A stretch of 64,000 nt of DNA, taken from Methanosphaera cuniculi. Lineage in GTDB: Archaea; Methanobacteriota; Methanobacteria; Methanobacteriales; Methanobacteriaceae. Positions 27,162 through 37,272 of the stretch are shown here, piece after piece; positions within the stretch are counted from its first letter, which is position 1; the number at the start of each line of letters is the position of its first letter. The position numbers and the translations under genes were made by a program. Where the stretch lies: the NCBI RefSeq assembly GCF_003149675.1, contig NZ_LWMS01000044.1, forward strand, positions 89,027-153,026, written 5' to 3'. The notes beneath the pieces are model-generated. The model had not been told where the DNA came from. It did not search any database and worked only from the letters and a program-made list of their open reading frames with translations.

Positions 27162-27329
27162 TTACCATACATCTACGTGAGATATAAACATTCGTCTACA
27201 ACAATATTTGTTGATTCCTAGATCGTCTAAAACTTCTCCTGGATCTTCTCCAGCTTCAACTCTTTCCTGGAATTCATCAAAACTTGCTGAGATAACTTTT
27301 CCACACGTAAAACATCTTACGAGTAACAT
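27162..27329 (-). CDS. rpoN: DNA-directed RNA polymerase subunit N (Rpb10 homologue)
   Basis: A 55-residue subunit, too short for many gene finders. It reads [13 protein letters not shown] at the start and [13 protein letters not shown] at the end. The CFTCG and CCRR cysteines form the zinc bundle typical of RpoN/Rpb10, which helps assemble RNA polymerase with subunits D and L. Its ATG lies 6 nt after the S9 stop, so it is translated from the same transcript. Length and motifs match the family fully. Confidence 0.95.
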   Translation of the reverse strand: MLLVRCFTCGKVISASFDEFQERVEAGEDPGEVLDDLGINKYCCRRMFISHVDVW

Positions 27330-27335
27330 AGAAAT

Positions 27336-27737
27336 TTACCTGTAACTTTTTTGTTTTCTTGCTCTTGCTCCAGGTCCACCGAATTTTTTGGATTCTTTAC
27401 GACGTGGGTCTCCTACAAGCATTGTTCTATCATACTGGGTGTATATGTCTTTTAGGTTCATATCGCCTGAGTATTCAACAAGTCCTTTAGCAATAACCAT
27501 ACGAGCTGCTTCTGCTTGTCCCATTACTCCTCCACCAACAACTTTTATGTTGATATCCACATTATCTGCAAGATCTCCTGCAAGTTCTAGTGGTTCGTGA
27601 ATTTTAAGTTTTGCAAGTTCTGGACTGTATAGTTCTACTGGTTTACTGTTAATTTTTACACGTCCGGTACCTTCTTTTACTGTACCTCTAGCAATTGCGG
27701 TTTTTCTTTTACCGCTAGTATGTACTGTTTTACTCAT
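27336..27737 (-). CDS. rps9: 30S ribosomal protein S9
   Basis: About 133 residues, uS9 of the small-subunit head. The N-terminal [16 protein letters not shown], the central [20 protein letters not shown] and the basic tail ending ARKQKSYR, which reaches towards the P-site tRNA, are all present. The ATG at 27737 is preferred to a start three codons upstream because the protein normally begins near SKTVHTSG. It is 29 nt after L13, the usual L13-S9 pairing. Confidence 0.95.
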   Translation of the reverse strand: MSKTVHTSGKRKTAIARGTVKEGTGRVKINSKPVELYSPELAKLKIHEPLELAGDLADNVDINIKVVGGGVMGQAEAARMVIAKGLVEYSGDMNLKDIYTQYDRTMLVGDPRRKESKKFGGPGARARKQKSYR

Positions 27738-27766
27738 AATTAACACTACCTTATAATATTTTTTAT

Positions 27767-28195
27767 TTAAAATTTAGCACCTAATAATTTTGATACTGTA
27801 CCTAATTGCATACTTTTTGTTATGTTTTTAGGTTGTGCTTCTTCTACAATTGTAATTTCTTGTCCTTCAAGTTCTTTTGGAATTCCTACATTAACTTTTA
27901 AGTTTTTGTAAGCTGTTCTTCCATGAGGTTTTCTGTATGGAAGCATTCCACGAACTGTTCTTCTGAATATATCATCTGGTCTACGTGGGTATTTAGGACC
28001 TAATACTCTTGGGTTTGAAATACTTGCACGGTCTACTCTTTGTTTGTATCTTGCATAGATAAAGTCTTTGTTTCCAGATATGATTATTTTCTCAGCATTT
28101 ACAATTACTATTTCTTCTCCATCTAATAATCTTTTACTGATTGAACTTGCAAGTCTTCCTAGTACAAGTCCTTCTGCATCTATAATTGTTACCAT
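27767..28195 (-). CDS. rpl13: 50S ribosomal protein L13
   Basis: About 142 residues, archaeal uL13. Recognisable parts are [14 protein letters not shown], the NAEKIIISG strand, [29 protein letters not shown] and the C-terminal K-LGAKF. The ATG at 28195 is chosen because the family starts immediately before VTIIDA. It sits between L18e and S9 with very short spacers. Confidence 0.95.
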   Translation of the reverse strand: MVTIIDAEGLVLGRLASSISKRLLDGEEIVIVNAEKIIISGNKDFIYARYKQRVDRASISNPRVLGPKYPRRPDDIFRRTVRGMLPYRKPHGRTAYKNLKVNVGIPKELEGQEITIVEEAQPKNITKSMQLGTVSKLLGAKF

Positions 28196-28206
28196 TTTCA
28201 ATTCAC

Positions 28207-28566
28207 CTACTTTATGATTTTAACGTTAGATCCTTTTGGATTTTCAGCCATAAGTTCATCGATTGCTAGGCATTTTCCACCTGCAGCTGTTATTTTATCT
28301 TCAGCTTCTTTTGAGAATTTAAATGCTGCTACAGTTACATTGTGTGTTATGTTACCTTCACCTAAAACTTTTGTTGGTACAAGTATGGTATCATCAGCAT
28401 CTGTATTTTTATCTATATGGTAAACATTTACTTGTTTTGTTTTTCTGTTTGCTCGTTTAAGTTCATTAGCAACAGCTTTCCATATAGGAGCGTCTTGTGC
28501 AGATGATTGTTTGGTGAGGGATTTTATTAAATTTACAGTATTTGGGTTAGTTTTTGATAATTTCAT
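28207..28566 (-). CDS. rpl18e: 50S ribosomal protein L18e
   Basis: A 119-residue archaeal/eukaryotic large-subunit protein (eL18, related to bacterial L15). It shows the early [18 protein letters not shown], then [16 protein letters not shown] and [20 protein letters not shown]. It follows RpoD by five bases and precedes L13, the standard archaeal order. Confidence 0.95.
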   Translation of the reverse strand: MKLSKTNPNTVNLIKSLTKQSSAQDAPIWKAVANELKRANRKTKQVNVYHIDKNTDADDTILVPTKVLGEGNITHNVTVAAFKFSKEAEDKITAAGGKCLAIDELMAENPKGSNVKIIK

Positions 28567-28571
28567 TTTTA

Positions 28572-29369
28572 CTATTCCTCCTCATTCATAAAATTTATGA
28601 TATTATCTGCTTTTTCTGATAGTATATCACAAGCTATTGTAAGAACCTCTAGTGGTGTTAGTGATCCATCTGTTTCTATTTTGAAGATATATTTATTTTC
28701 TTCAAAGTCTACTTGTATTGCATTATCATCTTTAGCTGATAATCTTTGACATGTTCTACATGTTGAACAGTTTTCTATATCTACAACTACAAGTTCATCA
28801 TTTTCTATTGCTAATACATTTCTTGGACATTCTTCAACATATTCTTCTAGATCTGTAAGTTTACTTTCATCTATTGTGATTTTTGGATAATACTTATATC
28901 CACATGTTGTTGTTGCTTGCCATTTTGCATGTTCTTTTCCAAGTCCTAGTTGTGCAATAGCTTCAAGTTCTACTTCTTCACCATCTCTGAGTCTTACTAT
29001 TGGTATTGTATCATAAACTGGTTTTACATCTGGGTCGTCTGATTTAAGATCTTTTGAATATACTATTTTAGGACCTTTTTCTTTTAGAAGAAATGAAACG
29101 CTACACTTAGAACAACCTGATTCACAATCACATTCATCAGGTAGATTATATGAATCCATTTTAGTTACAATAGGTATTAATCCAAGTCTATGTGCTAATA
29201 CTTCATCAAACATTTTCGCATCATTTTTGTAGATATTTACATCTTCAATTGCAAGTGTTGGAATTTCAACAAGACATATTCTTCTTATTGTATTAATAAA
29301 TGTATCATCAACACCATCTACAACAAATACTGCTTTTTCGTCATCCTTTTTTCTAATTTTGATATTCAT
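28572..29369 (-). CDS. rpoD: DNA-directed RNA polymerase subunit D (Rpb3/alpha homologue) with Fe-S-type cysteines
   Basis: A 265-residue subunit that dimerises with RpoL to nucleate archaeal RNA polymerase. The dimerisation part carries DTFINTIRRICLVEIPTLAIEDV and AHRLGLIPI. A Cys-rich loop with CDCESGCSKC comes next. A ferredoxin-like insertion with ECPRNVLAIE and CSTCRTC supplies four cysteines for one [4Fe-4S] cluster, as known in several methanogen D subunits. The gene lies between S11 (33 nt away) and L18e (5 nt away), the conserved archaeal order. Confidence 0.95.
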   Translation of the reverse strand: MNIKIRKKDDEKAVFVVDGVDDTFINTIRRICLVEIPTLAIEDVNIYKNDAKMFDEVLAHRLGLIPIVTKMDSYNLPDECDCESGCSKCSVSFLLKEKGPKIVYSKDLKSDDPDVKPVYDTIPIVRLRDGEEVELEAIAQLGLGKEHAKWQATTTCGYKYYPKITIDESKLTDLEEYVEECPRNVLAIENDELVVVDIENCSTCRTCQRLSAKDDNAIQVDFEENKYIFKIETDGSLTPLEVLTIACDILSEKADNIINFMNEEE

Positions 29370-29402
29370 GTTATGACCCTTTCTATAATATTTTCATAAT
29401 CC

Positions 29403-29795
29403 TTATGGTCTTCTACCTCTTTTACCACCAGGTCTACCAGTACCGTCGTGTGGTATAGGAGTTACATCTTCAATTTTACCAATTTTAATACCAGCTCTTG
29501 CTAATGCTCTTATTGTTGCTTGAGCACCAGGTCCTGGTGTTCTTGGACCATTTCCTCCAGAAGCTCGTACTTTAATATGAAGTCCAGCAATTCCTTTTTC
29601 TTTAATATCATCAGCTACTCTGTTTGCTGCTTCCATAGCTGCAAATGGTGATGATTCTTGTCTATCTGATCTTACTACTTTTCCACCAGACCATTGTGTG
29701 ATGGTTTCAGCACCAGTAATATCTGTAACAGTTATAATAGTGTTGTTAAAAGATGAGTAAACGTGAGCTACACCCCATTTCTCTTTTTCTGCCAT
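29403..29795 (-). CDS. rps11: 30S ribosomal protein S11
   Basis: A 130-residue archaeal uS11 located on the platform of the small subunit. It contains [19 protein letters not shown], the [23 protein letters not shown] core and the C-terminal [20 protein letters not shown], the strongly conserved basic tail. It lies between S4 and RpoD. Confidence 0.96.
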   Translation of the reverse strand: MAEKEKWGVAHVYSSFNNTIITVTDITGAETITQWSGGKVVRSDRQESSPFAAMEAANRVADDIKEKGIAGLHIKVRASGGNGPRTPGPGAQATIRALARAGIKIGKIEDVTPIPHDGTGRPGGKRGRRP

Positions 29796-29863
29796 TTTAT
29801 CACCTATAAAATTTTATATGATTAGTTTATAATAATAATTAAATTTCTTATTTTTTTTAGAAT

Positions 29864-30415
29864 CTATTCTTCGTCAAGTTCTTCTTCTACTGCTACTTCT
29901 TCAACTTCTTCTTCTATTGTGTCGAATGCTTTTGCAACTTTTGAACCTGGATAGAATCCTATTTTGTCTTCGTCAGCTTTTTCAACTAAGTGTCCTGGTG
30001 CATTAATTTTTGTACCATCTACGGTAATATGACCATGTACTACAAATAGTCTTGCTTCTTTTGCTGTGTTACTTAATCCTTTTTTGTGTACAAGACTTTG
30101 TAATCTGCGTCTAAGTACATCTTCTACGTTAAGATCAAGAACTTCTTCAAGTTTTGCATTAGGTGAGATGAATCCAAATCTTACAAGGTGATCTAGTAAT
30201 TCACGTTCTTGTTTTTCACGTTCATCAATGTCCATACCTAATATAATACGAGCATCTCTACGGTAGTTTTTAACTTTAGTTTCAGCTTTCCATATTTCTT
30301 TTTTGTTTTTTAATCCATATTTACTTGCTAATCTGTTTTCTTCTTTAATACGTTCTGCATTCCATGGATGTGATGGAGTGTCATACTGTTTTCGTGGTTT
30401 TTTAGGACTTCCCAT
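29864..30415 (-). CDS. rps4: 30S ribosomal protein S4
   Basis: A 183-residue archaeal uS4. The N-terminus [19 protein letters not shown] is typical; the S4 RNA-binding domain lies in the second half ([16 protein letters not shown], then [15 protein letters not shown]). It ends in a strongly acidic Glu-rich tail. It helps initiate 30S assembly by binding 16S rRNA. Order S13-S4-S11-RpoD is the conserved archaeal equivalent of the alpha operon. Confidence 0.96.
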   Translation of the reverse strand: MGSPKKPRKQYDTPSHPWNAERIKEENRLASKYGLKNKKEIWKAETKVKNYRRDARIILGMDIDEREKQERELLDHLVRFGFISPNAKLEEVLDLNVEDVLRRRLQSLVHKKGLSNTAKEARLFVVHGHITVDGTKINAPGHLVEKADEDKIGFYPGSKVAKAFDTIEEEVEEVAVEEELDEE

Positions 30416-30470
30416 AATATAAATCTCCTTTAATAATTAATTTTTGAGTAAATTGTTTTATCTTTTTGAT

Positions 30471-30929
30471 CTATTGACCAGGTCTTGTTCTACTTACACC
30501 AACAGAAGATCCGTGTCTAAATGTTGATTTTGTTCTTTGACCACGTACTGGAAGACCAACTTCGTGTCTTTTACCTTTGTAACTTCTGATCATTTTCATA
30601 CGGTTAAGATCATCACGTAAGGTCATGTTTAAATCAGATTCAATTAAGTGTTTGGTTTCTCCTGTTTCATAGTCGTTTCTTCTGTTTAAGAACCATTCAG
30701 GAATTCCAAATTCTTGAGGGTTTTCAAGAACATCTTCTATTTTTTTTACTGATTCATCATCAATGTATCCAATTTGTGCATCTTGATCTAGATCAGCTAC
30801 TTTACATATTGCAATAGCAAAAGCTTTTCCAATACCTTTAATTTCGGTTAATGCAGAAGCTATTGTTTTGTTTCCGTCAACGTCTTTACGAGTTATACGA
30901 ACCATATGTCTAAATTCTTGTTCAGCCAT
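30471..30929 (-). CDS. rps13: 30S ribosomal protein S13
   Basis: A 152-residue archaeal uS13 in the head of the small subunit, contacting tRNA and L5. It includes [15 protein letters not shown], the helix-hairpin-helix [47 protein letters not shown] and the basic tail. The longer open frame reaches 31010, but the ATG at 30929 is chosen because GGAG lies just before it and homologues begin near this Met. It is the first gene of the S13-to-S2 run. Confidence 0.94.
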   Translation of the reverse strand: MAEQEFRHMVRITRKDVDGNKTIASALTEIKGIGKAFAIAICKVADLDQDAQIGYIDDESVKKIEDVLENPQEFGIPEWFLNRRNDYETGETKHLIESDLNMTLRDDLNRMKMIRSYKGKRHEVGLPVRGQRTKSTFRHGSSVGVSRTRPGQ

Positions 30930-31915
30930 GCTAATTCTCCAATTAAGTTTTATTTTTTTGTTATTTTCTTTTTTTTGAGTGGTAAAAAAATATTCTAGAT
31001 TTAAATTCATGTATCTTTTTTTTTAAGAAAATATTTTTTTCTTCACTTAAATTTATATTTCTATTTTGAAAGTAATTCCATATTCAAGATAATAGTAGAA
31101 AAATTATTACCATTGAATAATAGGAAAAAAATAAGCTTTGAAATTAAGTGTTATAATTATTTTATAAAAAAAATTAAAGAATAAAAAAGGAATTTTAACA
31201 TAAATAAATAGTTAAATCTTTTTTATCAATCATCTTTTTGTATTATAAATGAAAAATTAAAAAAGAATGAATAAATCATATCTTATTTTATACATAAGCG
31301 AAAAAAAAGAAGTTTGAAATTAATACTTTATTTTGGGTTGTAATAATTTTATACTCTATTTTATAAAAAAATAAAAGCTTCAAATATTCAAAATATCTTA
31401 TATAATTCAAAATATAAACTTTTTATACAATGTTTTTTTTTACAAATGAAAAAAAATAATATTTTCCTAAAATCATATTAAATCTAGTTTAAAACATTCC
31501 ATATTTTAAAAAAGAAAAAAAATACTTTCTCATTCATATATCATATGAAAAATATATGAAGAAGAAAAAAAATGTTTTAATTTTTTTTATAATAAAAGTT
31601 TTTTTTATAAAAAGTTCTAAATTAATTTTTTAGATTATATGAATTATCCTAATATATTGAATATATTTTTTTAAATTATATTTTACAAAAAAAGTCATTT
31701 TTTTAGTTTTAAAAAATGAAACTTCTAAGAAATTAAAAATTCATATAATACATCCCTAAAAAAAATAATATTTTTTTTATATTCTTTTTTTTCCTATGCA
31801 ATTATAATAATTTAAAAATAAAATTATATCAAAAAAAAAAGATATTTTTAATTCATCTAAATAAAAGTATAATTTTTCATTATACATTCTTTTTTTGAAT
31901 AAAAATAATTATAAG
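30930..31915. other. AT-rich region upstream of the S13 operon
   Basis: About 1 kb between S13 and tRNA-Ser. It contains the leader and promoter of the S13 operon near its left end. The rest is A/T homopolymer-rich DNA in which I see no gene, repeat array or structured RNA. Confidence 0.45.
31051..31060 (-). promoter_or_regulatory. Candidate TATA box of the S13 operon
   Basis: On the minus strand AAATATAAAT with a purine-rich upstream flank (AATAG) lies about 120 nt before the S13 ATG. It implies a leader of roughly 95 nt. It was chosen by eye from AT-rich DNA. Confidence 0.35.
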
Positions 31916-31999
<84 letters not shown>

Positions 32000-32633
32000 A
32001 TCATAAATAAATGCTATACTGCACCAAAAAAAAATATTGATACAGATTCTTTTTTTTGTTTTCAAGTTTTTTTTTGCTTATAATTTTTATTAAAATTATT
32101 ATTCTTTAATTTTCTTTTTTTTGAATATATTAAATATTCAATAAAACATAACTTCCCAATGCTTTTTTCTATTAAATCTATAGAATAGAGGGAATTTATA
32201 CGATTGTTTCATATATTTATTTAAATATTCAAATTATTTTTAGGAAAAACATTTTTTAGGTTTATGTTTTCTTAAAAGATTTCCACTTTTTATATTTTTA
32301 ATTTATCACTATTTTTTTTTAGTAAACTTTTCTATGTAATCTCAAAGCTTAATAAAATCTTACATAAAATCTACTATATTGTTAATATGATAAATTTCTA
32401 TAAAATATTTCCTTTGAATAAAATCATAGTATTATTCATTATAATAGTTAAATTAATGAATTTTATATGGTTTTCTCAAATTTATATGGATATTTAAATA
32501 TTAGACCTCGCCCCTAACTTATTATGTTAAAGGTTCTACAGTTAATAAAAAAATTGCTTGAAGAAATTATATTATTATATAAAAATAAAAAAATAATGCT
32601 ATGTTAAGTTGATTATTCTTTTTTTTCCTATAA
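32000..32633. other. AT-rich region between tRNA-Ser and Cbf5
   Basis: About 630 bp without a protein gene. It includes the tRNA promoter at its left end and a small GC-richer block at 32503-32537 that can fold on the minus strand (listed separately). The remainder is A/T-rich with nothing recognised. Confidence 0.45.
32503..32537 (-). ncRNA. Candidate structured RNA element downstream of cbf5
   Basis: A 35-nt block is clearly richer in G and C than its surroundings. On the minus strand CCTTTAAC (32526-32533) pairs with GTTAGGGG (32511-32518) over a 7-nt loop; the two U-G pairs are possible only in the minus-strand RNA. Flanking AGA and TCT extend the pairing. I cannot assign a family: no C/D boxes and no clear H/ACA layout. 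Confidence 0.25.
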
Positions 32634-33608
32634 TTACTTCCACATCATAGGATATGTTTTTGGTGCTATAAATACTTTTTGTATATTAACTACTATTTGT
32701 GTTTCATTATCTACAATTTCACTTGTTGTATATAGTGATTTTCCAATTGCAAGAAGTTCACCTTTAAGTGTCATTATTGCCACAATATTATTTTTATGAA
32801 TATTTCGGTTAAGTTTTACAATTCCACTACTTGCCAGATTAGCTCCATGTGATATTGCATCTACTGCTGAATCTTTTACATATATCTTTTTAATAAATCT
32901 AGCTGCATATTCTATTGGCTGGATTATTGAACGTAGATATGATTCATCATTATCATGTTCATAGTAGTAATATGCATCTGTTAGATCTTGGAGTGTTGTT
33001 AGTGTATCATCTTCTTTGAATGCTCCTGCCATTGTACGACGTAGTTCTGCCATGTGTGCTCCACAACCTAATACAGCTCCTATATCATGACATAGTTTTC
33101 GTATATATGTTCCTGCTTCACATTCTACACGGAAAAGTACATCTTGATTGTCACGAATTTGAAGTAGTTTTATAGCATAGATGTTTCGTGTTCTTACTTC
33201 ACGTTTTACAGCTGATTTTATAGGTGGAAGTTGATATATTTTACCTGTAAATTCCTCAAGAACTTCATGTATTCTATCTTCATCAACTTTTGTATGTAGA
33301 TGCATAAGACATACATATTCTTTTGGTGATAAAAGTAGAAGTTGCAATGCTTTAGTTGCTGCATTTAATGCTACAGGTAAGACTCCTGTTACTTTTGGAT
33401 CTAATGTTCCTCCATGTCCTGTTTTTTTTACATGCATTATGTCTTTTACCCATAGGTCTATTTCGTGTGATGTTGGTCCTGATGGTTTATCTAGGTTGAT
33501 TATTCCATGATCTATATGTTGTTGTATTGTTCTATCTTCTGGTTTACATCCATATTCAGGGTTTGTCTTTGCATCTTTAATAAGATATATGTATTCATCT
33601 TCCATCAT
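32634..33608 (-). CDS. truB: tRNA/rRNA pseudouridine synthase (archaeal Cbf5/TruB)
   Basis: About 324 residues. Cbf5 makes pseudouridine in rRNA as the catalytic subunit of H/ACA RNPs and can act on tRNA U55. The catalytic block GHGGTLDPKVTGVLPVAL contains the essential Asp. YQLPPIKSAVKREVRTR and CEAGTYIRKLCHDIG are further TruB-family motifs. The C-terminal third (about 240-324) is a PUA domain. An archaeal N-terminal extension, with DRTIQQHIDHGIINLDKPSGPTS, distinguishes it from bacterial TruB. The frame opens with TTG-ATA-ATG-ATG; ATG at 33608 is the likelier start. Cbf5 is normally adjacent to L14e in Methanobacteriales, but here other genes intervene. Confidence 0.93.
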   Translation of the reverse strand: MMEDEYIYLIKDAKTNPEYGCKPEDRTIQQHIDHGIINLDKPSGPTSHEIDLWVKDIMHVKKTGHGGTLDPKVTGVLPVALNAATKALQLLLLSPKEYVCLMHLHTKVDEDRIHEVLEEFTGKIYQLPPIKSAVKREVRTRNIYAIKLLQIRDNQDVLFRVECEAGTYIRKLCHDIGAVLGCGAHMAELRRTMAGAFKEDDTLTTLQDLTDAYYYYEHDNDESYLRSIIQPIEYAARFIKKIYVKDSAVDAISHGANLASSGIVKLNRNIHKNNIVAIMTLKGELLAIGKSLYTTSEIVDNETQIVVNIQKVFIAPKTYPMMWK

Positions 33609-33680
33609 TATCAAAATCCTATAAATTTTTTTTTATTATAGGTTATATTTTTAATTCTAATAAGTAATGTATTTTATTCT

Positions 33681-33696
33681 AAAAAAAGAGGGGTTA
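33681..33696 (-). terminator. C-rich/T-rich 3'-end signal of histone gene
   Basis: On the minus strand AACCCCTC runs directly into a T7 tract about 110 nt after the histone stop codon, the same composition seen after the other histone gene. Confidence 0.4.
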
Positions 33697-33804
33697 ATTA
33701 GTTAAATTAGATATGTTGTTATAAAATATCTTATAAAAAAAAAGTTTTTATGAGTTTTAGATTTTATTCATATTAAAAAAAAGTAAAAAAAAGGTTTAAC
33801 TAGT

Positions 33805-34005
33805 TTAACGCATTGCTAAGAGAATGTCATCAGCGTTTACTGTTTTTCTTCCTGCATGTTTTGCATATTCTACTGCTTCAGCTGATATTGTTTCTCCAAT
33901 TTCTTCTAATGCTTCTGCAAGTACAACTTTAGCTTCGTTACTTACACGTTCTGCACCTGCATCTTTTAATAATCTTCCTACTGGTGCTATTGGTAATTCT
34001 GTCAT
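33805..34005 (-). CDS. Archaeal histone (HMf-type), second copy
   Basis: A 66-residue histone fold protein. It shares the MTELP opening, [10 protein letters not shown], and the C-terminal [23 protein letters not shown] with the histone at 14020 but differs in the central helix, where it is more acidic ([13 protein letters not shown]). It binds and wraps DNA as dimers or higher oligomers. It has its own TATA element and leader upstream and a separate 3'-end signal, so it is a single-gene unit. AGAGGT precedes the start. Confidence 0.95.
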   Translation of the reverse strand: MTELPIAPVGRLLKDAGAERVSNEAKVVLAEALEEIGETISAEAVEYAKHAGRKTVNADDILLAMR

Positions 34006-34538
34006 TATTATCTACCTCTTAAATTCTTTTATTACTTTTAATATTATCTTATTTTATATATAAAGTTTAAGCTTTTAAAAGAATTAAAATTAAGAATAAA
34101 TACTTATTAATATGAATTTAAACAATTAAAACAATACTAATTAGTATTTATATTAAAAATTAGAATTAATACTATAACGATATATAAAAACAAAAGTATT
34201 TCATTAATTATATCATAAAAACACTAAAAAAAAGAAAAACTAATAAATAACTATTAAAAAAACATGAAATCATCAAAAAATAGAATAAAAAACATATAAT
34301 TTTAAAAAACAACAAAAAAATTAATCAAAAGTTAAAAAAATAGTAAATATTCTAACATAAAAAAAAATTCATCATATAACTATTTAAACACGTCAAAAAA
34401 AGTACTTACAAGTTTTATAAATAAAAATTAGATATTCATAATAAAAGAAAAATCAAATTTATATAATTTTAAAAAAAAATAAAAAAAAGAAAAGAATTTA
34501 AAGGTTAAAACTTTTCATGGGTTATAATCTTTTTATTC
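34006..34538. other. Intergenic region upstream of second histone
   Basis: This 533-bp A/T-rich region holds the histone promoter at the left end and the 3' end of the DUF4013 gene at the right. I see no other gene, RNA or repeat in it. Confidence 0.45.
34053..34064 (-). promoter_or_regulatory. TATA box of second histone gene
   Basis: The palindrome TTTATATATAAA lies 48-59 nt before the histone ATG on the minus strand, the position expected for a promoter with a leader of about 25-30 nt. Confidence 0.55.
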
Positions 34539-35339
34539 TTAAGCTATGTCATCATAAATTCCTGCAATTGCAGATGTTATGAATAATAATGTAAATGAAC
34601 CTACAATTGTATTTGCAATAATAACTCCCACTACTGGTATGTAACCTACTAATGTTGAGATAAGTCCAAGAATTACAAGAACAATAATTGTAGCTACAAT
34701 AAATACAATATATCTACCCCATCCAATTGAAGAAATTTTTGAGGAAACTTCACGGAAATTTAAAGCTTCAGTCATACTATTAGTTTCTGCAAGTTTTCCA
34801 AAACCAATTACAGAAAATAGGTAACAGATTACATATAATATAAATGCAATAATTGAAATAATCACAATACTTGTCATAAATGTTGTCATTACATTAGTTG
34901 GAACTGCACTTAATGAAGCTGCAGCTTCACTACCATTTGCACTTATTGTTATTATGTTTGTTAATTGATCTGATATTCCTGCAATTGCACTAAGAATAAG
35001 TACAATTACTAATGGTATAATCTCATAAATAAATAATACAATTATAGCTTTTATACCACCTATAAAATCTTCTTCAAGACGTATCATATCATTATCAATA
35101 AATGATCCATTAATTTGACCTTTAAGTATTTGAAGAGAATAACCTAATGCTAATAATACAAATATAAATTCAATTATACCAAGAATTATCTCTCCAACAT
35201 CACCTACTTTATATGTCATTGCAGTTTGTAGTATTCCTATGATGAAAAATATTACAGCCATCATTGTCCATGTTTTATAATTTTCCACAGAATATCTAAG
35301 AGCATTTTTAATTATATCTACTACATCCATCTTTTTCAC
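34539..35339 (-). CDS. DUF4013 family integral membrane protein
   Basis: A 266-residue membrane protein with about six hydrophobic segments: around 24-41, 48-70, 95-120, 155-180, 205-230 and 235-258. The N-terminal DVVDIIKNALRYSVENYKTWTMMAVIFFIIG and the later internal repeat (WGRYIVFIVATIIVLVILGLI) match the DUF4013 family, common in methanogens and of unknown function. No catalytic motif is visible. It has long AT-rich spacers on both sides and is probably monocistronic. Its position inside the ribosomal super-cluster appears to be an insertion. Confidence 0.8.
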   Translation of the reverse strand: MKKMDVVDIIKNALRYSVENYKTWTMMAVIFFIIGILQTAMTYKVGDVGEIILGIIEFIFVLLALGYSLQILKGQINGSFIDNDMIRLEEDFIGGIKAIIVLFIYEIIPLVIVLILSAIAGISDQLTNIITISANGSEAAASLSAVPTNVMTTFMTSIVIISIIAFILYVICYLFSVIGFGKLAETNSMTEALNFREVSSKISSIGWGRYIVFIVATIIVLVILGLISTLVGYIPVVGVIIANTIVGSFTLLFITSAIAGIYDDIA

Positions 35340-35745
35340 CTCCAGGATGTTGCGTATTGAATTTACTATGTTTTATAAATTCAATTAAATAAAAAAATGT
35401 TGAATTATAAACTATATTTTTTTCAACTACATAGTATTCTATACTTAATTCTTATTATAGTTTTAAATACATTCTAAACATACGAACTAATTTTATGGAT
35501 TATAATTTAAAAAATAATAAAGTAAAATATAATAATTAAAAAAATATAAAAATACCTAAAAAAAAGTCATAGTACTATTTAATTAAACAATTAGCATTAA
35601 TTTTAAAGATTTATTGAACACCAATTTTTAGTTTCCCGTGATTTTAAATTTATAACCTAAACAATTTATAAAAATCATGAAAAAATACTATAAATTATAC
35701 TAAAAAATAGATATGTGAAAAATAAGGTGGTTAGGTTAAAAAATT
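35340..35745. other. Intergenic region between DUF4013 gene and nudC
   Basis: This 406-bp A/T-rich segment contains the DUF4013 promoter and the 3' end of nudC, where the minus strand shows an ACCTAACCACC block followed by T-rich DNA (about 35715-35740). Nothing else is recognised. Confidence 0.4.
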
Positions 35746-36564
35746 TTATGTATGATCTTCTATGAATTTAGAAATTAAGTATGATGATATACTAATATCA
35801 GATTCAGGTATTTCTATTTCATCAGGCTTAAACCACCGAGCTTCTAGTATTTCATCATTATCTACAGTTATTTTTCCACCTGCATAATCAGCAGTGAAAC
35901 CTATCATAAGAGAATTTGGATATGGCCAAGATTGACTTTTAATATATTTTATATTTTTAATATCAATACCAACTTCTTCATGTACTTCTCTTTGTACTGC
36001 TTCTTCAATATTTTCACCTGCTTCCATAAATCCTGCTATTAGTGCATATCGTATTTTTGTATAGTAGCTATGTCTTGCCATAAGTAGTTTTCCATTGTTA
36101 TTTATTGCTACAATTATTGCAGGAGCAATACGTGAATAGTGCATTTGTCCACACTCAGGACATTTTAACATCATATCTTTTTCATCAATTATAGTTTTAC
36201 TTCCACATGCTCCACAATATTGGTGTGATTTATACCAGTCAGATACAAGTACTCCACGTGCTAGTATTGGGTATATTTCACGGTTAGTTTCATATGTTTT
36301 AATTAGTGGAATATAATCATCATCTGTTGAATTATGGTTTATTATGATACATGGCGTATTTTTATATGTTCCTATGTAAAGTATAAAGTTAATATCTTGG
36401 AATTTGTCTTCTATTTGTGATGTGTTTATTTTTTCAAGATCATTTGTGGGTGTGAGGTGTACTTCTCGTTTGGTGTTTATTGGAATAATATAAGCTTTAG
36501 GGTATTTAGTGTATTCATCACTAAAGCCTATTGTGTAGTTATCATAAATGTTATCTTCTATCAT
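35746..36564 (-). CDS. nudC: NADH pyrophosphatase (NudC-type Nudix hydrolase)
   Basis: A 272-residue enzyme that hydrolyses NADH to NMNH and AMP and may remove NAD caps from RNA. A four-Cys zinc ribbon (YCGACGSK and LKCPECGQ) precedes the Nudix fold. The Nudix box is GFMEAGENIEEAVQREVHEEVGI, a full match to Gx5Ex7REUxEExGU. The SQSWPYPNSLMIGF motif after the box is the NudC signature (SQPWPFPxS). The N-terminal third is divergent, as in other members. It stands alone between AT-rich spacers within the ribosomal super-cluster. Confidence 0.92.
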   Translation of the reverse strand: MIEDNIYDNYTIGFSDEYTKYPKAYIIPINTKREVHLTPTNDLEKINTSQIEDKFQDINFILYIGTYKNTPCIIINHNSTDDDYIPLIKTYETNREIYPILARGVLVSDWYKSHQYCGACGSKTIIDEKDMMLKCPECGQMHYSRIAPAIIVAINNNGKLLMARHSYYTKIRYALIAGFMEAGENIEEAVQREVHEEVGIDIKNIKYIKSQSWPYPNSLMIGFTADYAGGKITVDNDEILEARWFKPDEIEIPESDISISSYLISKFIEDHT

Positions 36565-37019
36565 ATGTGTTATTTTTGTTTTTTATTAGATGTTTGTTTT
36601 TTGGTATTCTAAATTTTTAATTAGATAAGATTATATTCTAAATAATTAACATATTATTATATTTAAGAAAGCCTAATTAAAATAAGCAGTACTAGTATTT
36701 CTTATTAATTATATTACATATAACTCATATTATATTAGATGTAGTAAATTTATTTAATAAAATAAGACCAGATATATAGATTTAGTTTAAAAAAAAATAG
36801 ACGATTTTACTTAAAAATTTAGAATATTTGAAATTTTTATGAATTTAAAAAAAATAGTTATTTATATTTAAAAAAAGATTAAAGTTAAAGAAGATAAAAA
36901 GAAAAGTAACTTTTATCTTCCTTAATAAAATGTTCCCTTATTTTATTTTCAAGTTTTAAATTAAAAAATAATAATAAGTGAAGGGATAAAATATTAAAGA
37001 TTTACTCAAAAAATCAAAC
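36565..37019. other. Intergenic region between nudC and L14e
   Basis: 455 bp of A/T-rich DNA with no recognisable gene. On the minus strand it contains the 3' end of the L14e transcript (a CCCTTCAC block near 36972-36980 followed by A/T tracts) and the nudC promoter. It marks the left boundary of the large ribosomal operon. Confidence 0.4.
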
Positions 37020-37241
37020 TTATAAGTTTGCGAGTGCATCTTTAACTGCTTCAATATCATCTGATACTTCAACAGTTTCATCCACTGGTTCTAAGTGTTT
37101 AATGTTACATCTTTTGTTTTTTACTTCGTTTCCTGCGATTTCTACAAAGTTTTCATCAATAACATCAACGATTACACATTTTTTCCCAGTTTCGCGTCCT
37201 GCGATTTTAACACATACTCTTCCTTTTTCTATTGCTGGCAT
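37020..37241 (-). CDS. rpl14e: 50S ribosomal protein L14e
   Basis: A 73-residue archaeal eL14 with a KOW-like SH3 fold: MPAIEKGRVCVKIAGRETGKKCVIVDVID, then KRCNIKHLEP. Length fits the short archaeal form. It is the last gene of the large ribosomal run, 31 nt after cytidylate kinase. Confidence 0.94.
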   Translation of the reverse strand: MPAIEKGRVCVKIAGRETGKKCVIVDVIDENFVEIAGNEVKNKRCNIKHLEPVDETVEVSDDIEAVKDALANL

Positions 37242-37272
37242 AATTTATCTCTCCAATTTATTTTAATTAATT

